From Rhodococcus qingshengii (GTDB taxonomy: Bacteria > Actinomycetota > Actinomycetes > Mycobacteriales > Mycobacteriaceae), in the NCBI RefSeq assembly GCF_021025955.1, contig NZ_JAJNCL010000001.1, forward strand, positions 930,001 to 994,000: a stretch of 64,000 nucleotides of DNA, given 5' to 3'. The translations under genes and the position numbers were made by a program. A model generated the notes under the pieces. The model was not told the DNA's origin. It made no database searches and saw only the letters and a list, made by a program, of their open reading frames with translations. Shown in pieces: positions 16,560-24,071 of this stretch (its first letter is position 1; each line of letters starts with the position of its first letter).

Positions 16560-16956
16560 GCCCCAACCGTGCCGTCCGATGTGGGAGCCGCAGTGGCCGC
16601 AGAACGTGTCCTGGTTTCTTGCCAGGTACGCCTTGTTCATGACTGCGGTCATTGCGGCGATGTTTGCGGTCGTGGACGGCGCGCAGGTACAGGGACCGGC
16701 CTGGGCGTACAACAGGACGAGGAATTTTCGACTTGCGCTCCACACACTGGCGTTGGGGCCGAACGTGTTTCGCGCTGTGCTTCGTCAGTTGCACGAGAGC
16801 CCGAAGAGTCGTCAGCACCTGGCTGGTCCCGCGTTTGGTGAGATGTTCACCGTCCCGCCCTTGCACGAGCGATGGCGCTTGTCCGGCCGCGTCCGGAAAT
16901 ACCCTGCACTGCATATCATTAACGAAAGCACGGCCGATCCCGAGGGGAACGAATGA
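16546..16956 (+). CDS. hypothetical membrane protein
   Basis: A 136-residue protein whose ATG lies inside the 3' end of the previous gene. An N-terminal Trp/Pro-rich region (PMWEPQWPQNVSWFLARY) leads into one membrane helix (about residues 27-45, ALFMTAVIAAMFAVV). The rest is polar with many Arg. Its stop overlaps the following ATG (ATGA). No family recognised. Confidence 0.65.
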   Translation: MTTPEPQPCRPMWEPQWPQNVSWFLARYALFMTAVIAAMFAVVDGAQVQGPAWAYNRTRNFRLALHTLALGPNVFRAVLRQLHESPKSRQHLAGPAFGEMFTVPPLHERWRLSGRVRKYPALHIINESTADPEGNE

Positions 16957-17437
16957 ACCTGAGCGGAAAACAGATAGCGATCATCGTGACCTCCACGGTC
17001 CTCGGACTTGTTGTGATGCTGGTGATCGGTGTGAATGTCGCCGCGTCCTTCGTGAAACGGGTGCTGCCGTCCTATGCCGCGGTCTCCGAAACCAGTCAGC
17101 GGTTGACAGACACCGACTTGCAGTTCCCGCAGATCGACTGCACGCCAGTCGAATGGCGCGGTGACATCACCCGTCAGAAGCGGTACGCGGAGGCCTGATG
17201 AGCTGTCTGGACGAGATGTGGAGTCCGGTCGTGGACAAGGCACTCGACGGCGGCAACTTGGTGACACCTCACGTGGACATGCGCTTCTACGGCGACGATG
17301 CACCCATTCTTTGCGGCGAAGGCGCCGAGGACACTCACCCGAGTCAGGCGAACAACAGAATGTGGTTCGACCGCGGGATGCAGGAAGGGCTCAGCTCCTG
17401 CGACACGTGGAGCGCACCGGAATCAGAAATTCGTTAG
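16953..17437 (+). pseudogene. neutral zinc metallopeptidase remnant: frameshifted and without catalytic centre
   Basis: Two frames joined at a TGATG overlap (17196-17200) together read like a secreted neutral zinc metallopeptidase. The first (81 residues) has a membrane anchor and ends IDCTPVEW...KRYAEA. The second (79 residues) begins with the family's SCLDEMWSPV...FYG...CG block and then jumps directly to the family's C-terminal block NRMWFDRG...SSCDTW. The middle part that should hold HExxH and the third ligand is absent. A one-base shift would join the two frames. I read this as a gene that suffered an internal deletion and a frameshift. The alternative is two genuine small proteins. Family call by memory of conserved blocks. 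Confidence 0.6.
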
Positions 17438-17982
17438 TACCCGACGCGGGGGCTGTTCGGTTTGAAGATCGAAGCTCTCCAAGGGTTTTGACTGCACGAG
17501 TGTCGATAGCGAAGCAGGAAATCGGCGAGGTTTCGGCCGACGACGGGCCAGTCCTTGCGCTCCTCCAGCATTGAAGCCAGCAGTATGGTGTATTCGTCTC
17601 TTGTTGGGTCGAAGACGAGAAGTTCGGGTTCGACGAGCAGAGTTCCGAAGATGATGTCGTCTTTAGCCAGGCGGTGGTCGTTGACGCCCCAGAACATCAG
17701 TTCCCTGGCTGTCAGTGCCTTGGATGCCGACGGTGACAGTAGAGTGATGCTCTCTCGCCGGAGTCCATTGTCGTGGTGGAGCCTACATTCGGCGGTGCTT
17801 GTCCATAGATTGAGGAGATCGTCGGGAAGGGCGTCCAGGTCCCAATTTTCGGCGATGCCGGGTATCTCGCAGGGCGGATCGAACATGGCGGCGTCGCCGA
17901 CTGGCTGGCGTGGATGGGTCGAGATGGGGGTCTGCTGCCCACTGGAGTATGCGTTCAGAACGTCGGTGATCGAAGTGGTCAT
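17434..17982 (-). CDS. SMI1/KNR4 (SUKH)-like protein
   Basis: A 182-residue soluble protein. The arrangement of an N-terminal PPCEIPGI region, a PDDLLNLW helix in the middle, GTLLVEPELLVFDPTRDEY and a C-terminal LADFLLRY helix fits the SUKH fold, which often serves as an immunity protein against secreted nuclease toxins. No toxin gene is adjacent. The start at 17982 has GAGGGATT before it and lies 10 bp after the stop of the TetR gene, so the two are probably cotranscribed. Confidence 0.6.
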   Translation of the reverse strand: MTTSITDVLNAYSSGQQTPISTHPRQPVGDAAMFDPPCEIPGIAENWDLDALPDDLLNLWTSTAECRLHHDNGLRRESITLLSPSASKALTARELMFWGVNDHRLAKDDIIFGTLLVEPELLVFDPTRDEYTILLASMLEERKDWPVVGRNLADFLLRYRHSCSQNPWRASIFKPNSPRVGY

Positions 17983-17992
17983 GAATCCCTCG

Positions 17993-18634
17993 CTATCGTG
18001 ATGTGTTCTGGCAGAGGGCCGAGACAGCGGTCCTCAGGTGCGCGTCCACTACGTCGTCGATACGGGTGACGAGGTTGAAGTCTTCCGCGGCGCCGGTCTG
18101 GGCGTGGGCGGCGCCGATGACTCCTGCGCACAGGTTCCACGCCAGTCGGCGGGTCAGTGGATGATCGTCGAGTTCGTGTGCGGTAATCGCGGTTTGGATG
18201 AGGGCATCGATCTCGCGTATCCAGTAGGCGAAGGCGGCGTTGTCGATCGAGGGTTCGAGGGTCAGCTTCATCCCTGCGCGAAGGTGGGTGTTGTGCGCGA
18301 CGCTTCGAGCGATCACGGAGAACACACACCGGATGCGTTCGGGCGTGGACGTTCTCGTATCGGACGCGGCAACGGTCTCGAGGAGGGTGCGCGTCCAGTC
18401 GTCGATGAGGTGCTTGGCGATGGCTTCTTTGGATGAGAAGTGGAAGTAGATCGCGCCTTTGGTGAGCTCGCCGGTGGCGATGATGGTGCTGATGCTTGTT
18501 TCTGCGTATCCGAGGACATCGAATTGATGTGCTGCGGCGTCGAGGATCGCAACTCGGGTCTTTTGGGCGCGGGCCTGTATCGGTGGGTGTTGTCCGTGTG
18601 TGGGGTGGTCTGCCTCCGGGAAAGTTCGGGTCAC
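17993..18634 (-). CDS. TetR regulator, gamma-butyrolactone-receptor-like
   Basis: A 213-residue TetR-family repressor starting at GTG (18634). The N-terminal helix-turn-helix reads RAQKTRVAILDAAAHQF...GYAETSISTIIATGELTKGAIYFHFSSKE, and the TKGAIYFHF form is characteristic of the ArpA/ScbR gamma-butyrolactone receptors rather than generic TetR proteins. The ligand domain continues with AKHLIDDW and LTRRLAWNLCAGVIGAA. Such receptors control secondary metabolism and competence-like switches in actinomycetes. No butenolide/butyrolactone synthase gene is nearby. The link to the beta-lactone operon 6 kb away is only a possibility. Confidence 0.82.
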   Translation of the reverse strand: MTRTFPEADHPTHGQHPPIQARAQKTRVAILDAAAHQFDVLGYAETSISTIIATGELTKGAIYFHFSSKEAIAKHLIDDWTRTLLETVAASDTRTSTPERIRCVFSVIARSVAHNTHLRAGMKLTLEPSIDNAAFAYWIREIDALIQTAITAHELDDHPLTRRLAWNLCAGVIGAAHAQTGAAEDFNLVTRIDDVVDAHLRTAVSALCQNTSR

Positions 18635-18699
18635 TTTCGCTTCTTTCGTCCGGGGTTTTCTCGGGTGTATGTGGAGCTGGACCGTGGGTGGGGGGCGCT

Positions 18700-19233
18700 T
18701 TAGTGTTGCGGGGCGAGTAGCAGTGTGAGGGTGTGGAATTGTTGTTCGGCGCTGGCCGCGAGGAATGCGCATCGGTCTGCGTCGATCTGTGGGTCGAGCG
18801 TGGCAGTCGGTGAATTCGCAGCGTCTGCACATCCGAGGGAGAGGTACTGCTCGAGGCTGCGGTTGAAGACATCGACGGGGGAGGAGTTCTGGCCGGTCCA
18901 CTCCAGTGGTGTGGCGGTTTTGTCGATTTCGCGGACGAGGTTGTTCTTGCGGGTCAAGGCGTCTGCGCAGAGCTGCGCCTCGAAGCGGCACGAGATTTCG
19001 GCTTCTGCGCGGAAGTCGGCGCACAACTGCGTGCACGGTGTCGGCACGGTTTGATCGTGAACGGTCATGATGGAGTCCTCCCCGCTGGCGCAGCCTGGTA
19101 GCGACATCACCACCATTGCGAGAGCACCGAGCATCAGCAGACGGTGTGCACCACCACGCTGTTGCTTCACCTCCCATCCGTCCGGTGTCTTCCGAAGTAG
19201 CCGTGGTTTCTGTGAGAGCGGCCGGTTCAACAT
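18700..19233 (-). CDS. secreted lipoprotein, Cys-rich
   Basis: A 177-residue lipoprotein with an unusually long basic N-region, then LLMLGALAMVVMSL and the lipobox LPGC. The mature domain has Cys in PCTQLCADF, SCRFEAQLCAD, LGCAD and DRCAF, suggesting disulfide-stabilised helices. ATG at 19233 is preceded by GGGAG at 10 nt and overlaps the stop of the small membrane protein upstream. A GTG at 19170 would give a more normal signal peptide. No family recognised. Confidence 0.68.
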   Translation of the reverse strand: MLNRPLSQKPRLLRKTPDGWEVKQQRGGAHRLLMLGALAMVVMSLPGCASGEDSIMTVHDQTVPTPCTQLCADFRAEAEISCRFEAQLCADALTRKNNLVREIDKTATPLEWTGQNSSPVDVFNRSLEQYLSLGCADAANSPTATLDPQIDADRCAFLAASAEQQFHTLTLLLAPQH

Positions 19234-19409
19234 GTGTTGACGACTCCCATCCCGAAAAGGGCGATCGCGAGCGCGGCCGTTGCGACGGCGAGGTTCGTCA
19301 CGAGACGGCGATCGCCGTGGTCTTCGATGAGTAGAACCGTGAATCGCAGTGCCGCGGCGGTGACCGCGGTGAGGAACCCGGTGATGTAGAAACACTGACT
19401 CTGTGCCAC
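19227..19409 (-). CDS. small two-helix membrane protein
   Basis: A 60-residue protein with two hydrophobic helices (YITGFLTAVTAAALRFTVLLI and LVTNLAVATAALAIALFGMGV) separated by EDHGDRR. Its stop overlaps the start of the downstream lipoprotein gene by 7 nt, which argues for translation. The GTG start is chosen as the first in a sensible position; the ribosome binding site is weak. Confidence 0.5.
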   Translation of the reverse strand: MAQSQCFYITGFLTAVTAAALRFTVLLIEDHGDRRLVTNLAVATAALAIALFGMGVVNTC

Positions 19410-19440
19410 CGGATCCCCCGGAGTTTCCGAGTCGCGTTCT

Positions 19441-19821
19441 TTACCAGCCGCTTCCGGCGTAGAAGATGTTTCCCAGGTTGGTGGCGGGGTCGGCGAGGTG
19501 GATGCCGACGGTCCCGTTGGGGTGCGACGCCGCTTCGTCGAAGAGTTGATCGCCGGTGACCGGGGTCCAGCCTCCGCCGGTGCTCCAGATGGAATCGTCG
19601 GGCAGGCCGACGGTCCAGGCGTCGCCGAATGCGAGGTTGATGAGGTTGCCTGCGTCGATCTGGCTGGCGACGACGGTTTCGTTGTGATCGAGAATGACTC
19701 CGACGTAACCGTTTCCGGATACCGGTGTCGCGGCCGAGGCCGATCCGGCGGCGACAACGGCGAAGGCCCCCGCTGCCGTGGGGATGGCGAGGGTCGCGAG
19801 GATTTTGTGTGTGCGATTCAT
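19441..19821 (-). CDS. small secreted protein
   Basis: A 126-residue protein with a classical signal peptide (MNRTHKILATLAIPTAAGAF...SASA, cleavage near residue 31). The mature part of about 95 residues is acidic and aromatic, with NGYVGVILDHNETVV, GDAWTVGLPDDSIW and NIFYAGSGW. The ribosome binding site GAAGGA lies before the ATG at 19821. Similar small exported proteins of unknown role are common in rhodococci and nocardiae. Monocistronic appearance. Confidence 0.75.
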   Translation of the reverse strand: MNRTHKILATLAIPTAAGAFAVVAAGSASAATPVSGNGYVGVILDHNETVVASQIDAGNLINLAFGDAWTVGLPDDSIWSTGGGWTPVTGDQLFDEAASHPNGTVGIHLADPATNLGNIFYAGSGW

Positions 19822-20049
19822 GGACGATCCTTCTTTCGGTCCGGGGGTCGGCTCACGGCCGCATGCCGGAAATGTCGGAACGGTAGGTTCCTTGGCCATC
19901 CAGTGAACGCAAACGGCAAATAATTGGCAACCCCTCAAGGGGTGCTGGAGGCTCAGATCACACTAGGTAGGGCGTGAGCCTCTCATGCGCGTGAGGCCCT
20001 GAGTTGTTCTGCGCCCGTCGGAGGAGGGGGCGGCAACGTAATAAACATC

Positions 20050-20082
20050 AATGGCGCCCACCCATATTTGGTGAGCGCCATT
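20050..20082. terminator. hairpin terminator behind the 35-residue peptide gene
   Basis: A 13-bp stem AATGGCGCCCACC / GGTGAGCGCCATT (12 of 13 paired) around a 7-nt loop. It lies 67 bp after the stop of the minus-strand peptide gene and is followed on that strand by a T-containing stretch. Confidence 0.65.
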
Positions 20083-20149
20083 AATGCTACTGCGCAACAG
20101 ATTCCGGTCAGCCGATGACGGGGCCGCGAGGGTCGCGCCGGTCGGCGAT

Positions 20150-20257
20150 TTAGTTGTAGGTCGGTGCGTAGTTGAACACGAGATCGCCGACGGTGATCAG
20201 ATCACCGATGGTGAAAAGCTGGTTCAGGAAGTCGAGTCCGAGGGTGATGGTGGGCAT
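20150..20257 (-). CDS. 35-residue amphipathic peptide
   Basis: An ATG at 20257 with a strong AGGAGAAG site 4-5 nt upstream opens a 35-codon frame that begins MPTITLGLDFLNQLF and ends NYAPTYN. It has no signal peptide and no Lys or Arg. It alternates hydrophobic residues with Asp and Thr/Gly (LGLDFL, FTIGDLI, VGDLVF), as an amphipathic helix or strand would. A hairpin follows its stop. Size, acidity and lack of a signal recall the short PorA/PorH-type channel peptides of corynebacteria, but I cannot show homology. Confidence 0.6.
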   Translation of the reverse strand: MPTITLGLDFLNQLFTIGDLITVGDLVFNYAPTYN

Positions 20258-20628
20258 CTGATCTTCTCCTGTGTTTGCTGGAAACTGGCTAGTTGAATAT
20301 TTACCGCCAGCATGTCGCGGAGGTGATCTAAGTATGAACGCACGGTTACAGGAATCGAGATGTGACGGACAGAACATTGTTGTGATTGTGGCGGAAGCTG
20401 ACTGGGCGATCAGAGGGCTTTGTTTGCCGGATAATTGCAAGCTCGCGACGATTATCGGCGCAGGTGGGGCGGCATAAGGGACTAAAGTCATCGCCGTGTT
20501 GATTTCGTGACGACCTGCGGGGTTGCGAGCTAATAGCTCCGATCGGTTAGTGTGTTGGTGAAACCGGACTTAACAGCTACCTGTCGATCACGGCTCGTGG
20601 TCGCCGCGAAACCGAAGGGCACCCACCT
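20258..20628. other. divergent intergenic region
   Basis: About 370 bp between the minus-strand peptide gene and the plus-strand serine protease, AT-richer than its neighbours (for example around 20290-20420). It should hold both promoters. No further gene is supported. Confidence 0.5.
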
Positions 20629-21336
20629 ATGTCACGCACGTTGAAAGCTGCTGTGGCAGCGTCCGTTTTCGTATCGATTGGAACAGTGACAGGGATCGCG
20701 GGCGGCGGTGTTGCGTCGGCGGCGCCGACGGTGGCATTGGGCGGCGGCTCGGGAATCGTTCTGCCCGACACGGATCACGCGAACCCCCATGCGAGCGGGC
20801 TGTGCACCCTCACTGCCGTCGGCTACGACAACGCCGGGTCGTTGGTGGGCTTGACGGCCGGGCATTGCGGTGTCCGCGGCGACCGTGTCATCGCCGAATA
20901 CGACGAGGGTGCAGGGGTGATCGGGCAGTTCCGGTACACGAGCCCGGTGACCGATATCGCGGTGATCGACCTCGACGACGCGATGGTCACTCCGTTGCGG
21001 ACGGTGGGCGGCACGACAATCAACGGCATCGGCGCTGCTCCGACGCCGGGAACGATCGTGTGCAAGGAAGGCCGCAAGACCTGCACCACGTGCGGTGTGA
21101 CCTGGGGATACGACCAGGTCTACGGGGAGATCGTCGAGCACGCGTGCTCGATGCACGGTGACTCCGGCGGACCAGTGGTCGTAGGGGACCGCCTTGTGGG
21201 CGTGATCAGTAACGGCTTCCGGCCGGGATGCTTCGATCCGGGCCCGCCGCCGTTCCACGCGCCGATCAATGCTGCGGACATCAACATCGGGATCGCCGAT
21301 ATCAATGCACACGGCGGCGGATTCCGACTGTTCTGA
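20629..21336 (+). CDS. secreted trypsin-like (S1) serine protease
   Basis: A 235-residue exported protease. The signal peptide runs to about residue 33 (SASAAP). The catalytic triad is in place: His in LTAGHCG (about residue 82), Asp in VTDIAVID (about 107) and Ser in GDSGGP (about 183). Cys pairs (TAGHC, CKEGRKTCTTC, HACSMHG, RPGCF) suggest several disulfides. There is almost no propeptide, so it may act without the long pro-region of alpha-lytic proteases. GAAGGG precedes the ATG. The next gene (RDD membrane protein) starts 45 bp later. Confidence 0.9.
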   Translation: MSRTLKAAVAASVFVSIGTVTGIAGGGVASAAPTVALGGGSGIVLPDTDHANPHASGLCTLTAVGYDNAGSLVGLTAGHCGVRGDRVIAEYDEGAGVIGQFRYTSPVTDIAVIDLDDAMVTPLRTVGGTTINGIGAAPTPGTIVCKEGRKTCTTCGVTWGYDQVYGEIVEHACSMHGDSGGPVVVGDRLVGVISNGFRPGCFDPGPPPFHAPINAADINIGIADINAHGGGFRLF

Positions 21337-21380
21337 CAGACATCGGCCAACCCCCGCTCACCTCGCAAAAGGAAACAACC

Positions 21381-22055
21381 GTGACGTACCCGCCACAGCA
21401 ACCCGGGCCAGGCCCCACCGATCCCGGTGCCGGTCACAATCATTGGGTCCCGCCGCGCTCGCCGCTGCCTGGTGGGACGAGCAACTCGCCAGGGGCCGAT
21501 CAGCCGTACTTCGCGCAGGACCACCAACTCCGCCCTCCAGCGCAGCGCATCGAGTACGCCTCCTGGGGCCGTAGGGTGCTGGCGACTCTCGTCGATTTCG
21601 CGTTCAGCATTCCGTACCTGATCACGTACACCGCAATGGCGGCCACCATCGACTACGGCACCTACAACCCCCGCACCGGGGCATACGTCGGCGGCTACGG
21701 CCCCAATGACACTCTGATGGTTCTGACCGTGATCCTCGGACTCGCCACCTTCGCCTTCTGGATCTGGAACACCATTGTCCGGCAAGGGAAAACGGGGGCT
21801 TCGATCGGAAAGCGTGTTCACGGCATCCGGGTCGTCTCCGAAGAGACCGGCCAGCCGATCGGGGTGGGCCAGAACTCCGCGCGCCAGCTCGCCCACATCC
21901 TCGACGGTCTGCCCTGCTACATCGGCTACCTGTTTCCGCTGTGGGAAGACAAACGACGCACATTCGCCGACATGATCATGAAGACCGTGGTTCTGCGGGA
22001 CCCGAATGAGGCACCCCCCACTCCGGCAAACGACGTGGGCACGCTGTATCGCTGA
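21381..22055 (+). CDS. RDD-family membrane protein
   Basis: A 224-residue protein starting at GTG (21381) behind AAAAGGA. The first 55 residues are Pro/Gly-rich and cytosolic. The RDD domain follows with the sequence ASWGRRVLATLVDF (Arg and Asp of the signature), two to three membrane helices, GKTGASIGKRVHGIRVV and a last WEDKRRTFADMIMKT segment. RDD proteins are small membrane proteins, some implicated in Na+/H+ exchange; the role here is unknown. The next gene begins 19 bp after the stop. Confidence 0.87.
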   Translation: MTYPPQQPGPGPTDPGAGHNHWVPPRSPLPGGTSNSPGADQPYFAQDHQLRPPAQRIEYASWGRRVLATLVDFAFSIPYLITYTAMAATIDYGTYNPRTGAYVGGYGPNDTLMVLTVILGLATFAFWIWNTIVRQGKTGASIGKRVHGIRVVSEETGQPIGVGQNSARQLAHILDGLPCYIGYLFPLWEDKRRTFADMIMKTVVLRDPNEAPPTPANDVGTLYR

Positions 22056-22074
22056 TACGGATCGAGGCGTTCAC

Positions 22075-22587
22075 ATGCACTCTGCACAACCAGGCGACGC
22101 GGCCATCTCAGCGGCCGAGACGAACCCGGCTGACCGCCAACCTGACACGGTGGACGCAGTTGAACGCAAAGGCTGCCTCGTGTACGGGATTGCAACGGCC
22201 GCACTGGTCGTCGCCGTCATCGGTGTGAGCGCGGTGATCGGCAGCGTCGTCGATGTCTGGGCCGGGAGAGCGCCAGCAGGTGCGGTGGTCTTGCCGTGTG
22301 CCTCGATGTCGTGGATTGTGCTGCACGCGGTGCGGATTGCGGTCGTGTTCGGTTTCGACGGCTTCGATCGCCTTCAGGGTTGGCTGTGGGCGGCCTCGTA
22401 CTGTGTCGTTTTTCTGGCGGGGCCATTGGCTTTGCTGCTGTACGGCACCGATTTGTGGTGGACCGGCCGCGCGCCGGACCGCGTCGGGGGCATCGGATCT
22501 TCGCTGATGACCGGGCTTCTGATCGGAATCGTCGCGGGGGCGGCGGTCACGAAGCGTCGAAGCAAAGACTCAATCGGAAGGGTGTGA
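22075..22587 (+). CDS. hypothetical four-helix membrane protein
   Basis: A 170-residue protein with a polar N-terminus (residues 1-35) and four hydrophobic segments (about 36-58, 68-90, 98-121 and 138-158). No motif I can name. It lies between the RDD protein and the EspR-like regulator with short gaps, so the three are likely cotranscribed. ATG at 22075 has GAGG upstream. Confidence 0.68.
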   Translation: MHSAQPGDAAISAAETNPADRQPDTVDAVERKGCLVYGIATAALVVAVIGVSAVIGSVVDVWAGRAPAGAVVLPCASMSWIVLHAVRIAVVFGFDGFDRLQGWLWAASYCVVFLAGPLALLLYGTDLWWTGRAPDRVGGIGSSLMTGLLIGIVAGAAVTKRRSKDSIGRV

Positions 22588-22594
22588 GTATCGC

Positions 22595-23068
22595 GTGGTG
22601 GGACGGGTGACGCAGGAGAATGTCTTCCAAGTACGGCTCAACGACCTGTTCGCGAACTCGGGACGGCGATTGACGAATCGAGCGGTGGTGAACGGCATGG
22701 CAGCCGATGGCTGCCGGATCTCGACCCCGTATCTGTCGCAACTGCGAACTGGCGTGCGGGACAGTCCCTCTGACGACGTGGTGATGGCGCTGGCGAAGTA
22801 TTTCGGTGTTTCTCCCGGATACTTCTTCACGACCCCGTGGGACGGTGATCGCGATGCCGCGTACGGCGAGGACGAGAAGATTGTTGCTGGTCTCGATGAT
22901 TCGGACCTGCAAAAGCTGTTGTCGACCTCGAATGGTCTCTCGTCGGGGTCACTGGACCTGCTTGCTGACGTTGCCACGAAGCTCAGAGCTGCAGAAGCGA
23001 GATACGTCATCCCGGCGGATTCGTCGGTGTACGTGCGACTGGCGGAATCTCGGTGGCGAAAGAGATAG
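22595..23068 (+). CDS. XRE-type regulator, EspR-like
   Basis: A 157-residue DNA-binding protein. The helix-turn-helix part reads FQVRLNDLFANSGRRLTN...ISTPYLSQLRTGVRDSPSDDVVMALAKYFGVSPGYFF. The APYLSQLR-x-G-x-R-x-x-PS pattern is that of EspR, the nucleoid-associated regulator of ESX-1 in mycobacteria. The C-terminal helices LLSTSNGLSSGSLDLLADVATKLRAAE also match the EspR dimerisation region. About 25 extra residues follow. The start is GTG at 22595, with a second GTG at 22607 as alternative. Confidence 0.82.
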   Translation: MVGRVTQENVFQVRLNDLFANSGRRLTNRAVVNGMAADGCRISTPYLSQLRTGVRDSPSDDVVMALAKYFGVSPGYFFTTPWDGDRDAAYGEDEKIVAGLDDSDLQKLLSTSNGLSSGSLDLLADVATKLRAAEARYVIPADSSVYVRLAESRWRKR

Positions 23069-23240
23069 CGGCGCAGCAGGGTCGGCGTCCGATGGCAATT
23101 CTCTGGACCTCGCCTGGTTTTGTTTGGTGTGTTGTTGATCGCCATCGCAGCTGCGCAACGCACTGCACGTGAAACAAGCGCGCGGCCCGGAGTGACTTCG
23201 GGTCGTTCGAAGCCCTTCGGCTGTTAATCGACTCATGATG

Positions 23241-23623
23241 TCACCGTTGTGGGCGTCTCCAAAAGGTCGGACGCCACCAGTAAAGCTTGGTGTGGTCGGT
23301 GGGCCACGGCGCTCGCAGCTCTCCCTCGCGTTCGAAGTAGTAGCGCCGTAGATCTGCTGGTGCCCAGCCTTCGTCTCTCACCTCTTCGGGTTCAGGCGGG
23401 CGGACGGGAGGGCTCGCTTATCCTTCGCGCGAAAGCGTGCGTAGTTTTTCTAGGCTTCGACCAGCGACCGGCGGTTGGGGCCGCCCGCGAAATCGGGGCA
23501 CGGCAACTGAACATTGTCGTCTTGCCAGAAACAGATAGGGCAGTGGTCGTCGCTGCCGGGAGATTTCTGAAACACAAGGTAGCCGCAGCATGGGCAGGGA
23601 AACAGCTGCTGAGCTCCATCCAT
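23241..23623 (-). pseudogene. CPCC-family cysteine-rich protein, broken by an amber stop and a frameshift
   Basis: ATG at 23623 opens MDGAQQLFPCPCCGYLVF...DHCPICFWQDD...GGPNRRSLVEA, a typical CPCC-domain protein with four Cys for metal. An in-frame TAG (23450-23452) follows, after which the family's NYARF...ALPS continues in the same frame. A shift then moves to another frame that reads VRPPEPEEVRDEGW and later LYWWRPTFWRR up to the stop at 23241. The conserved continuation on both sides of each lesion shows that the gene was once intact. CAG to TAG is the simplest origin of the stop. Confidence 0.78.
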
Positions 23624-23820
23624 TTGAGCCAACTTACCTGCGAACAGCGGCAGCCGATGGGACAGGTATGTGAGGGGGCGACTACGAACTGTTGTGCTCG
23701 GGAACGACACCAGGGCTTGAGCAACCTGGGATCAGTTCGTCCCGGGGGCGTGCGTACTCCTGGCAGGATTGCTGGTGGTGGCCGAGAAAGTCCGTTCGTA
23801 CAAGGGAAGGACAGCGAGTT

Positions 23821-24024
23821 GTGGCCGAGGGAATCGTGGATTGGTTCAACGCGGAGAAAGGCTTTGGGTTCATCTCCCCCGACGGCGGGAGCGGGAATGT
23901 GTTCGTGGACTACTCACAGTTCTCAGGTGCGGGGTTCAAGTCGCTCGATGATGGCCAGCGAGTGGAGTTCGAGATCGGTGACGGCGTGAAAAGTCCTCAG
24001 GCCACGAATGTTCGGGCCGTATGA
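23821..24024 (+). CDS. cold-shock protein (CspA family)
   Basis: A 67-residue OB-fold RNA-binding protein starting at GTG (23821). It shows the family's [18 protein letters not shown] (RNP1, GFGFI) and VFVDYSQF (RNP2), a basic loop lost in part, and [15 protein letters not shown] at the end. Such proteins bind single-stranded RNA and act as RNA chaperones. AAGGGAAGGA lies about 11 nt upstream. It is monocistronic. Confidence 0.9.
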   Translation: MAEGIVDWFNAEKGFGFISPDGGSGNVFVDYSQFSGAGFKSLDDGQRVEFEIGDGVKSPQATNVRAV

Positions 24025-24071
24025 AAAGAGTGGGGTAGCACGTCGGTGACAGTACGGGGAGTAGCTGAACA

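Noticed and set aside
18635-19177. N-terminal extension of the TetR at 17993
   Set aside because: It is antisense to or out of frame with the lipoprotein gene and unlike any TetR; GTG 18634 precedes the HTH properly.
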